NCBI GenBank assembly: GCA_029975055.1
Contig: JARKPU010000047.1
Location: 1-64,000 of the forward strand
Length of the DNA stretch: 64,000 nt
Origin: Anaerolinea sp.
GTDB taxonomy: Bacteria > Chloroflexota > Anaerolineae > Anaerolineales > Anaerolineaceae
Direction: 5' to 3'
Shown: positions 1 to 7,145 of the stretch, in pieces
How the letters are laid out: each line of letters begins with the position of its first letter
How positions within the stretch are numbered: position 1 is the stretch's first letter
Translations under genes and position numbers: made by a program
The notes under the pieces: model-generated
What the model saw: only the letters and a program-made list of their open reading frames with translations
What the model was told of the DNA's origin: nothing
The model's database searches: none

Positions 1-251
1 TTCATCACCGTGGCGAGCATGCCCATGTAATCGGCGGTGGCCGGGTCCATGCCGCGGTTCTGCCCCACGCGCCCGCGCCACAGGTTGCCGGCGCCGATGA
101 CGATGGCCACGTCCACGCCCATCTCGCGCACATCGCGCACGCGCCTGGCGATATCGGATGCGCGCGTGGGGTCAATGCCAAAGGTGCTGTCGCCGGCCAG
201 GGCTTCTCCGCTCAGCTTGAGCAGGATGCGGTGGTACTTCAGATCATCCAT
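1..251 (-). CDS. pyrH: UMP kinase (3' part outside window)
   Basis: The reverse strand from 251 reads [18 protein letters not shown], followed by a segment with [11 protein letters not shown] and [11 protein letters not shown]. These match the N-terminal phosphate-binding region of bacterial UMP kinase (amino acid kinase fold, UMP to UDP, pyrimidine nucleotide synthesis, cytosol). About 83 codons are visible and the frame is open to base 1, so the C-terminal part lies outside. An AGGAGA ribosome binding site precedes the ATG. Gene order rpsB-tsf-pyrH is the common bacterial arrangement and supports the call. A hairpin terminator sits only about 20 bp upstream of the start. Confidence 0.93.
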   Translation of the reverse strand, partial: MDDLKYHRILLKLSGEALAGDSTFGIDPTRASDIARRVRDVREMGVDVAIVIGAGNLWRGRVGQNRGMDPATADYMGMLATVM

Positions 252-270
252 GGTTTCTCCTGGGACCCTC

Positions 271-301
271 AAAAAAAGAGGCCAACCGGAGTGTTGGCCT
301 C
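271..301 (-). terminator. Rho-independent terminator or attenuator between tsf and pyrH
   Basis: On the minus strand a perfect 9 bp stem GAGGCCAAC/GTTGGCCTC with a 6-nt loop (ACTCCG) is followed by seven T residues. It lies 7 nt past the tsf stop and 19 nt before the pyrH start. This geometry fits an intrinsic terminator for rpsB-tsf with partial readthrough into pyrH, because there is almost no room for a separate pyrH promoter after it. Confidence 0.85.
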
Positions 302-308
302 TGCTTGT

Positions 309-911
309 TCAATTGGATGCCTCGCCAAGTCCCCAGCGGACAAACCGCCGGACGACGATGTTCTCTTTGAGCGCCACGACCAGCTCGTTGTAGAGATCCT
401 GGACGGTGCGGCTCTCGTCGCGGATGTACTTCTGGCGCATAAGGACGACCTCGTCCTTGTATTTGTTCAGGGCGCCTTCGACGATGCGCGGGATGATCGC
501 TTCGGGCTTGCCGTCTTCGCGCGCGCGCGCAGCGGCGATATCGGCCTCGCGCTGGAGCATATCGGCGGGAATGTCTTCTTCTTTGACGAAGAGCGGGGAG
601 GCCGCGGCGATCTGCAGGGCCAGTTCGTGGGCGAAGCGCCGGAAGGACTCTTCACGGGCGACGAAATCGCTCTCGCAGTTGACTTCCACCACCACCGCCA
701 CGCGCCCGTTGCCGTGCGAGTAGACTTCGATCACACCCTCCGAAGCGGAGCGGTCGGAACGCTTGGCAGCCTGCGCGAGACCCTTTTCGCGCAGGAAATC
801 GACGGCCTTCTCGTAGTCGCCGTCGGCCTGTTCGAGCGCCTTGCGGCAGTCGAGGATGCCTGCGCCGGTCGCTTCGCGCAGCTGCTTGATCATCTCAGTT
901 GTAATTGCCAT
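309..911 (-). CDS. tsf: Translation elongation factor Ts
   Basis: This 200-residue protein is the guanine nucleotide exchange factor for EF-Tu, acting in the cytosol. The N-terminal UBA-like domain (about 1-50) carries the signature TGAGILDCRKALEQADGD (residues 15-32). The core domain has NCESDFVAR at 78-86, the conserved region that contacts EF-Tu. At 200 aa it is the short form, lacking the extended second core subdomain of the E. coli protein (about 280 aa), as in several non-proteobacterial lineages. It lies 69 bp downstream of rpsB and upstream of a terminator and pyrH. The start is the ATG at 911 with a modest AGGA site. Confidence 0.97.
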   Translation of the reverse strand: MAITTEMIKQLREATGAGILDCRKALEQADGDYEKAVDFLREKGLAQAAKRSDRSASEGVIEVYSHGNGRVAVVVEVNCESDFVAREESFRRFAHELALQIAAASPLFVKEEDIPADMLQREADIAAARAREDGKPEAIIPRIVEGALNKYKDEVVLMRQKYIRDESRTVQDLYNELVVALKENIVVRRFVRWGLGEASN

Positions 912-980
912 GCCACTATCCTGTCTGTTGAGTGTACACCGGTGACCGGTTGATTGTTCGGTGAAGCTTATTGCAGTTGA

Positions 981-1874
<894 letters not shown>

Positions 1875-1996
1875 TTATTCAAACTCCTTGCGTTGTTCTT
1901 CCGCGGCCCTCATCCGCTCCCCTCACCCCGAAGGGCACGCAGGGAGCGTCGGGCGGCGTGCAGGATAGATTCGCCTGCCGGGTGGCAAGCCGATGG

Positions 1997-2026
1997 ATTT
2001 TACCACAAGACCGGCGAAATGCGCAA
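1997..2026 (-). promoter_or_regulatory. Probable promoter of the rpsB operon
   Basis: On the minus strand TTGCGC (2026-2021) and TAAAAT (2002-1997) are separated by 18 bp. Initiation near 1990 would give a leader of roughly 115 nt before rpsB, long enough for the S2 autoregulatory leader known in other bacteria. I did not identify that structure here. Confidence 0.5.
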
Positions 2027-2049
2027 GGAAAGAGCCTTGCGTGAGTTTC

Positions 2050-2078
2050 TTGACGTCTCTGGCGGGGCAGATTATACT
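2050..2078 (+). promoter_or_regulatory. Sigma-70-type promoter of tRNA-Pro
   Basis: TTGACG (2050-2055), a 17 bp spacer and TATACT (2073-2078) match the housekeeping promoter consensus closely. The predicted start is near 2085, a few bases upstream of the mature tRNA 5' end at 2088. Confidence 0.8.
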
Positions 2079-2087
2079 CGGTTTACC

Positions 2088-2160
2088 CGGGGTGTGGCTC
2101 AGTTGGCAGAGCACCGCGTTTGGGACGCGGGGGTCGGCGGTTCAAGTCCGCCCACCCCGA
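2088..2160 (+). tRNA. tRNA-Pro (anticodon TGG)
   Basis: A complete cloverleaf is visible. The acceptor stem is CGGGGTG/CACCCCG with discriminator A at 2160, the D stem GCTC/GAGC, and the anticodon stem CCGCG/CGCGG with loop TTTGGGA (anticodon TGG at 2121-2123, G at position 37 as in proline tRNAs). The T arm is GGCGG-TTCAAGT-CCGCC. The length is 73 nt and CCA is not encoded. It reads opposite to rpsB with its own promoter. Confidence 0.97.
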
Positions 2161-2185
2161 CACAACCTGATGAATGTGCCGATCT

Positions 2186-2211
2186 GAGGTGATTCGCGAT
2201 AGGATCACCTC
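2186..2211 (+). terminator. Hairpin downstream of tRNA-Pro, possible weak terminator
   Basis: An 8 bp perfect stem GAGGTGAT/ATCACCTC with a 10-nt loop lies 26 nt after the tRNA. No T run follows, so it may be a processing or pausing structure rather than a true intrinsic terminator. Confidence 0.35.
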
Positions 2212-2248
2212 AAATTGGGACAAGACCTAACGCATCGGGGCAGGGAAT

Positions 2249-2572
2249 ATGGCAAAATCGAGGCAGATCGAGGGGGTCGTTGAAGCGGTGCGCGTGGCGC
2301 CGGACGGAGACGTGCAGCTCGTTCGGGTCTATGAACGGATGGGCCCGGCGTTTTCAGACCGCAAGCTGCTGACGCGCGAGCAATTTCTCGAGCGCCTGAA
2401 GGCCGGCAAGCTGTATGTGGCCGGCAAGCGCGAAGAACTCCACGGCTTCACGTTCAAGCCCGGCGACGAGATCACCCTGGCCCAGGCGGGCGGGCGGCCC
2501 GTGCTGCGCAGCGCAGCCGCGGCCGGGTCGGACCGGACCCATGACGACCTGAAGGGCGTGCCGCTCTTCTAG
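2249..2572 (+). CDS. Small protein of unknown function
   Basis: A 107-residue soluble protein that I do not assign to a named family. It starts MAKSRQIEGVVEAVRVAPDG and is strongly charged. A central basic stretch (LTREQFLERLKAGKLYVAGK, about 41-60) is followed by a beta-rich segment (GFTFKPGDEITLA) and a short low-complexity Ala/Gly tail. It has no signal peptide or membrane segment. It lies 88 bp after tRNA-Pro and 19 bp before a glycosyltransferase in the same direction, so it may be transcribed with that gene and rnhB. The start is supported by a purine-rich GGGGCAGGG stretch and by consistent codon use. Confidence 0.7.
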   Translation: MAKSRQIEGVVEAVRVAPDGDVQLVRVYERMGPAFSDRKLLTREQFLERLKAGKLYVAGKREELHGFTFKPGDEITLAQAGGRPVLRSAAAAGSDRTHDDLKGVPLF

Positions 2573-2591
2573 CACCCGGCTGGAAACGCGC

Positions 2592-3335
2592 GTGTCTGCA
2601 ATCCATCTGTCGATCATCCTCCCCGCGCACAACGAAGAACACCGCCTTGGCCCTTCGTTGGAGAAGGTGGATGCCTTCTTGCGCGCCCAGGCCTACAACG
2701 CCGAGGTGATCGTGGTGGAGAACGGCAGCACCGACCGCACCTTCGAAGTGGCTGCTTCCTTCCAGGAACGCATGCCCCAGTTGCGGGTGATCCGCGACCC
2801 CGGCCGTGGGAAGGGGCTGGCCGTGCGGCGGGGAATGCTCGCCGCCCAGGGGGATTACCGCATTTTCTGCGACGTGGATTTTTCGATGCCGGTGGAGGAG
2901 ATCAACCGCTTCATCCCCCCGGCTCTGCCGGAGATGGATGTGGCGATTGCCTCGCGCGAGGCCAAAGGCGCGGTGCGCTACAACGAGCCGCCGCTCAGGC
3001 ACTTCATCGGGCGCGGTTTCAACACGCTGGTGCGCTGGATGACGCTGCCCGGCCTGCAGGATACGCAGTGCGGCTTCAAGTGCTTCCGGCGCGAGGTGGC
3101 CGAGCGCGTCTTCCCGCTGCAGACGATCGACGGCTGGACGTTCGATGTGGAAGTGCTGTTCATCGCGCGGCGCATGGGTTATTCCATCGTCGAGGTGCCC
3201 ATCCCCTGGTATTACATGGCAGACAGCAAAGTGCGCGTGGTGAAAGACTCGATCCACATGTTCACCGACCTCGTCACCATCCGGCGCAACGCGCGGCGAG
3301 GGCTGTATGCGAACTCCCCGCTTCAACCGCGCTGA
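2592..3335 (+). CDS. Family 2 glycosyltransferase, dolichyl-phosphate sugar synthase type
   Basis: The 247-residue protein has a GT-A fold with IILPAHNEE at 8-16, ENGSTDRT at 43-50 and the metal-binding region DVDFSMP at 94-100. The segments TQCGFKCFRRE and DGWTFDVEVLF follow. These are typical of enzymes that move a hexose from a nucleotide sugar to a polyprenyl phosphate (dolichyl-phosphate glucose or mannose synthase group). It lacks C-terminal membrane helices, so it would be cytosolic or membrane-associated. The start is a GTG at 2592. Its last 29 bases overlap the start of rnhB, which implies co-transcription. Substrate is not known. Confidence 0.85.
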   Translation: MSAIHLSIILPAHNEEHRLGPSLEKVDAFLRAQAYNAEVIVVENGSTDRTFEVAASFQERMPQLRVIRDPGRGKGLAVRRGMLAAQGDYRIFCDVDFSMPVEEINRFIPPALPEMDVAIASREAKGAVRYNEPPLRHFIGRGFNTLVRWMTLPGLQDTQCGFKCFRREVAERVFPLQTIDGWTFDVEVLFIARRMGYSIVEVPIPWYYMADSKVRVVKDSIHMFTDLVTIRRNARRGLYANSPLQPR

Positions 3336-3969
3336 GATTCCCCCCGTTCCCAACCTGGTTTACGAACAAGCCCTGTGGGCGGGCGGCGTGGCCCACCCTG
3401 CCGGCCTGGATGAGGCCGGGCGCGGGGCGTGGGCCGGGCCGGTGGCCGCCGCGGCGGTGATCCTCCCGCCGGATTCGCACCTGGCCGAACGGCTGGCCGG
3501 TGTGCGCGATTCGAAGCAGATGACGGCCCCCCAGCGCGAGCATTGGGCGGCGGAGATCCGCGCCGCGGCAGCGGCCTGGGGGGTGGGGTTTGCCAGCCAC
3601 GCCGAGATCGATTCGCTGGGCATCCTGGGGGCGACGCGCCTGGCGATGACGCGCGCCCTGGAACGCTGCGGGCTGGCGGCCGGGCATTTGCTCATCGACG
3701 CGCTGCGCCTGCCGGGGGTGGCCCTGCCGCAGACGGCGCTGATCAAGGGCGACTGCCGCTCGCTGAGCATCGCGGCGGCTTCGGTGCTGGCCAAGACGGC
3801 GCGCGACGCGCTGCTGGCCGAGCTGGATGCGGCCTACCCCGGCTATGGGTTAGCCCGCCACAAGGGGTATGGCACGGCTTTGCACCGCGCCGCCCTTGCG
3901 CGGCTGGGGCCGTGCGCCATCCATCGCATGAGTTTCGCGCCGCTGCGGGCGAAGCTGTTCACCGATTGA
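3307..3969 (+). CDS. rnhB: Ribonuclease HII
   Basis: RNase HII removes RNA from RNA-DNA hybrids and misincorporated ribonucleotides. The 220-residue protein shows GLDEAGRGAWAGPV (catalytic D35 and E36), LLIDALRLPG (D131), KGDCRSLSIAAASVLAKTARD (third acidic residue D167) and the C-terminal HKGYGT motif. All four expected acidic residues of the DEDD centre are present. It overlaps the upstream glycosyltransferase by 29 bp and ends 26 bp before a hairpin-rich repeat array that may also stop transcription. Confidence 0.95.
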   Translation: MRTPRFNRAEIPPVPNLVYEQALWAGGVAHPAGLDEAGRGAWAGPVAAAAVILPPDSHLAERLAGVRDSKQMTAPQREHWAAEIRAAAAAWGVGFASHAEIDSLGILGATRLAMTRALERCGLAAGHLLIDALRLPGVALPQTALIKGDCRSLSIAAASVLAKTARDALLAELDAAYPGYGLARHKGYGTALHRAALARLGPCAIHRMSFAPLRAKLFTD

Positions 3970-3995
3970 AAACCCGGGGCAAGACCAATTGCCTG

Positions 3996-4250
3996 CAGGC
4001 TTTGCAGGGTGCGGCCGCCTTGGACCGCACCAATTTGATTTGGTGCGGTCATAAAATCGACCGCACCGTACGGGGAACAGATTTTGTAGGGTGCGGTCGC
4101 CTTGGACCGCACCAGCTGGACTTGCCTTGGTGCGGCCATAAAATCGACCGCACCCTACGGGGGAGCAGGCTTTGTAGGGTGCGGCCGCCTTGGACCGCAC
4201 CGTTTTTATCGTTATGGTGCGGTCATAAAATCGACCGCACCCTACGGGGA
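3996..4250. repeat. Three tandem copies of an ~85 bp double-hairpin repeat
   Basis: Copies lie at about 3996-4075, 4078-4163 and 4166-4250. Each contains two hairpins built from the same stem, GGTGCGGTC/GACCGCACC. The first has a short loop around GCCTT and the second the loop ATAAAAT. The outer ends GTAGGGTGCGG and CCGCACCCTAC also pair, so each unit is a large palindrome. Copies differ by a few substitutions and by spacer length between hairpins. The array separates the convergent rnhB and HAD genes and could act as a two-way terminator. It resembles REP/BIME-like palindromic arrays; I do not recognise a named family. Confidence 0.9.
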
Positions 4251-4901
4251 GAGGAAACCGGTGGTTTCCAGGTCGAGGTAATTGCGGATCACGCGCAAGA
4301 CGCCGGGGCAGCCCTGCAGGCTTTCCGCGGGGAAGGTGGTGGCCAAGGCGATGGACTGCATGCCGGCGCGGTGAGCGGCTTCGAGGCCGGAGGGCGAGTC
4401 TTCGAAGACCAGGCAGGCTTGCGGCTGCACCCCCAGGCGCGCGGCGGCTTTGAGGAAGATTTCAGGGTCGGGCTTGCCGCGCGTCACATCCTCGGCGGTG
4501 ACGAGCGCGTCGAAGACCGTTTCGATCCCCAGGCTTTTCAAAACGAAATCCACATTTTCGCGCCCGGCCGAGGTGGCCAGGGCCAAGGGCCGCCCGGCGG
4601 CGCGCAGGCGGGCGAGGAAGCCGGTCAGGCCGGGCACCACCGCCTGCGAAGGGTCGAAGCGCGCGCGGTAGAGGGTCTCTTTTTGCTGCGAATAGACCTC
4701 CACCTCGGCGTCCGTCAGGTCTGGGCGGACCATCTCGCGCAGGATTTCGGCGTTGATCTTGCCGACGGTGCGGCGGCGCATCGTCTCCGCGCTCACCGGC
4801 GCGCCGATGGAGGTGAGGAACTCGGACCAGATGCGGTTATGGAAGCCCATGTTGTCGATCAGGGTTCCATCCATGTCAAAAATACAGGCCTGAAAATGCA
4901 T
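4242..4901 (-). CDS. HAD-superfamily phosphatase/phosphomutase-like hydrolase
   Basis: A 219-residue HAD hydrolase with a cap domain, like beta-phosphoglucomutase and small sugar-phosphate phosphatases. Motif I is FDMDGTL (D9 nucleophile, D11 acid/base), motif II is in LALATSAG, motif III uses the Lys of GKPDPEIFL, and motif IV is VFEDSPSGLEAA. The alpha-helical cap occupies about residues 15-80. Substrate is unknown. The final codons (LSP-stop) lie inside the third copy of the 3996-4250 repeat array, so the repeat supplies this gene's stop codon. Aminotransferase 4966-6075 lies upstream in the same direction. Confidence 0.88.
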   Translation of the reverse strand: MHFQACIFDMDGTLIDNMGFHNRIWSEFLTSIGAPVSAETMRRRTVGKINAEILREMVRPDLTDAEVEVYSQQKETLYRARFDPSQAVVPGLTGFLARLRAAGRPLALATSAGRENVDFVLKSLGIETVFDALVTAEDVTRGKPDPEIFLKAAARLGVQPQACLVFEDSPSGLEAAHRAGMQSIALATTFPAESLQGCPGVLRVIRNYLDLETTGFLSP

Positions 4902-4965
4902 GGGCTGGATTATACCTCACCCGGTTGCGGCCGGGGCGGCTTCGGAAGCCTGCTGGAGGGGCGCA

Positions 4966-6075
4966 TCAGCCCAGCGCCGCCGCCAGGGCGGCCAGCACCT
5001 GCGGCAAGTTCCTGCGCCCCAGCCCGACGCGGAAATAACCGCCCGCGAAGGCAAACATGCCGCCGGGGACGAACATCACGCCGTGGCGCTCCACCATTTG
5101 CTCGGCGAGCTGCTCCAGCGGGGGTTCGCCCAGCCAGCGGGGGAAGGCCACCGAACCGGCGTCCGGCTCGAGCCAGTCGAACAGCCGGGGGCGGGCCGAG
5201 AAGAAAGCCCGCGCGGCCGCCAGGTTGGCACTCACGATGCCCCGGTTGCGCTGGAGGATGCTTTCGGCGGCGCGCAGGGCGATGAGCGAGAGCACCTCGC
5301 CGGGGGCGCTGGCGCAGATGGTGATGTAATCTTTGTAGGCCTGGAACTCGGCCAGCAGCGGGGCTTCGCGGCAGGCCAGCCAGCCCGAGCGCAGCCCGGG
5401 CAGCCCAAAGGCCTTGGAAAGCCCCGCCAGGCTGACGGCGCGCTCATAAGCGGTGCAGGCCGGTGGCAGGCGCAGCTCGGGCCGCGGCTCGAGCAGACGG
5501 TACATCTCATCGGAGAAGAGATAGGCCCCGCTGGCGGCGACCAGCGCGAGGAGATCCTGCCATTCCCCGGCGGTAGGCAGGAAGCCGGTGGGGTTGTTGG
5601 GGAAGTTGACCACCACCAGGCGGGCGGGCGTGCGCAGCAGGTCTGCCAGGCGGTCGAGGTCGAGGGCCCAGCGGCCTGAGCGCGGGCGGAGCGGCCACTC
5701 GTCCACCCGGCAGCCGATGGCGCGCGCCAGGCTGTGCAGCGATTGGTAAGCCGGGGTGAGCACCACGGCGCGGTCGCCCGGGCGCAGGAGGACGTTCATG
5801 GCGATGAAGATGGCCTCCTCGGGGGCGGCGGTGAGGATGTGACCCGCCCCGAGGCCTGGGTAGGCGCGGGCGATCTCTTCCCGCAGGAGCGGGTGGCCCT
5901 GCGATTCGGTGTAGCCGAGGCCGAGCCCTTCCCACAGTGCGCGCGCTTCGGGGTCGGCCAGGGCGAGGAGTTCTTGCATGGAGAGGCTCTCGCAATCGGA
6001 GGGGCCGAGCAGGAAGCGGGCGGAAAATTCATGGCGCGCGAAGTAGCGCTCGAGTTCGAAAGGCTGGATTTGCAT
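4966..6075 (-). CDS. Class I/II PLP-dependent aminotransferase
   Basis: This 369-residue fold-type I enzyme carries the PLP lysine at K221 in SLAGLSKAFGLPGLRSGW. NFPNNPTG (about 157-164) positions the cofactor and SDEMY (188-192) contacts the pyridine nitrogen. RVGLGRRN near the C-terminus supplies the carboxylate-binding arginine. It belongs to the broad aspartate aminotransferase-like group; amino-acid specificity cannot be read from sequence. The start at 6075 has an AAGGA site about 9 nt upstream. The 290 bp upstream region contains a palindrome remnant and a CCCTCACCC-type inverted repeat. Confidence 0.88.
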   Translation of the reverse strand: MQIQPFELERYFARHEFSARFLLGPSDCESLSMQELLALADPEARALWEGLGLGYTESQGHPLLREEIARAYPGLGAGHILTAAPEEAIFIAMNVLLRPGDRAVVLTPAYQSLHSLARAIGCRVDEWPLRPRSGRWALDLDRLADLLRTPARLVVVNFPNNPTGFLPTAGEWQDLLALVAASGAYLFSDEMYRLLEPRPELRLPPACTAYERAVSLAGLSKAFGLPGLRSGWLACREAPLLAEFQAYKDYITICASAPGEVLSLIALRAAESILQRNRGIVSANLAAARAFFSARPRLFDWLEPDAGSVAFPRWLGEPPLEQLAEQMVERHGVMFVPGGMFAFAGGYFRVGLGRRNLPQVLAALAAALG

Positions 6076-6127
6076 GGCGGGTCATCCTTCAGGATACTGG
6101 TAAGCCGGTCTGGAGGGGTTGGGGGGT

Positions 6128-6158
6128 GTTTCAGGTTTTTTTGAAAAAGATAAACACG
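6128..6158. repeat. Remnant of the dispersed ~60 bp palindrome family
   Basis: GTTTCAGG, a T run and TGAAAAAGATAAACACG preserve both outer flanks of the family seen at 9391 and 14951, while the GC-rich palindromic core is missing. This looks like an internal deletion copy. The rest of 6076-6368 holds a CCCTCTCCCGGCGGGAGAGGG hairpin (around 6250-6270) and no convincing gene. Confidence 0.55.
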
Positions 6159-6368
6159 ATGATAGATTGTACCAAAGGAGGGGGGGCAACCGGCTCTCAA
6201 AGGTTCAGGGTCATGGTTTTCTTAAGGTTGAAAAAGAGCCCTCACCCTGCCCTCTCCCGGCGGGAGAGGGGAAGAAATCTGCTCCGTTTGCCCTCGGGGA
6301 CGTGCTTCGCGCACCCGCAGGGATGATGAGATCGGGGATAATCGACGTGCCTGGCGGCTTTGAGAGGG

Positions 6369-7142
6369 CTATGGGTCTGTGGAACCCCCGGCGGCCGGGG
6401 AGGGCGCAAACTCGCCGCGCATTGCCTCGGGCAGCAGGGCGGCGATGGCGCGCATGACGGCTGCGCTCACGGCCCGGTCGAGCGCGGCGGGCGAGCTCTG
6501 GCTGCATGCGGCCAGGTCGAGCGGCGGCCCCAGGCGCAGGCAGAGCACGCCGCCCTCCTCGCAGACGCCCACCGGGATGACCGCCAGCCCCAGCCGGTGC
6601 AGCGCGCCGATGAAGCGCCCCGCGCCGGGCGGGGGCCAGCCGAGGGTTCCGCCGGGGATGTCGCGCCCCTCTGGAGAGAGGAGGATGAGCGGATCGGGCC
6701 GCGAACGGGCATAGGCGAAAACACGCCGCACCGCCTGTGCGCGTAAGGCGTTTTCAAAGGGGCGCGGCGGCATGGGCGGCATGGCGGTAAAGCCATACAC
6801 GCGCGCCGTGCGGCCGAAGGCCCAGGCGGTGAGCGGCTCGAGCACCGTGCGGCGCAGCCCAGGCGGGTAGGTCCAACCGCCGGCCATGATGCAGTGCGCC
6901 TCGCGCGGCAGGGCGGCCGCGAGCGCCAGGGCGGGCCACCAGGCCCCCAGGCCGGGGCGGGTGTAGTGGTTGAGGGCGAGCAGGCAGCCGCCGGGCGGGA
7001 TGCGCTCCAGGCCGCTTACGCAAGGGGGGCTTTCTAGCGTGCGCACGGCGGCCTGAGAATCGGCCAGGAAGGAGCGCCTGCCCCCGCTCAATGCAGCCAG
7101 GGCCACTTGCAGCAAAAGAGGGCGGGGCAGAGCGTAGCGCAC
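6369..7142 (-). CDS. Acyltransferase-like protein (PlsC/LPLAT type), atypical active site
   Basis: The 257-residue protein resembles lysophospholipid acyltransferases in having an NH-containing motif (NHYTRPG, 58-64) and a later SPEGRD (156-161), which matches the PEG motif of the family. The aspartate expected five residues after the histidine (HX4D) is Gly64, so the catalytic pair is incomplete. The function could be altered or lost. It starts with GTG at 7142, 3 bp after the stop of the glycyl radical enzyme gene, indicating translational coupling. I saw no clear signal peptide. The call rests on motif layout only. Confidence 0.6.
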   Translation of the reverse strand: MRYALPRPLLLQVALAALSGGRRSFLADSQAAVRTLESPPCVSGLERIPPGGCLLALNHYTRPGLGAWWPALALAAALPREAHCIMAGGWTYPPGLRRTVLEPLTAWAFGRTARVYGFTAMPPMPPRPFENALRAQAVRRVFAYARSRPDPLILLSPEGRDIPGGTLGWPPPGAGRFIGALHRLGLAVIPVGVCEEGGVLCLRLGPPLDLAACSQSSPAALDRAVSAAVMRAIAALLPEAMRGEFAPSPAAGGSTDP

Positions 7143-7145
7143 GGC

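Noticed and set aside
1875..1990. S2 autoregulatory leader or riboswitch upstream of rpsB.
   Set aside because: A leader of suitable length is predicted but I could not recognise a conserved structure by eye.
3429..5285. Long rightward open frame across rnhB, the repeat array and the HAD gene.
   Set aside because: It runs antisense or in another frame to well-supported genes and has a Gly/Arg/Ala-rich composition typical of high-GC shadow frames.
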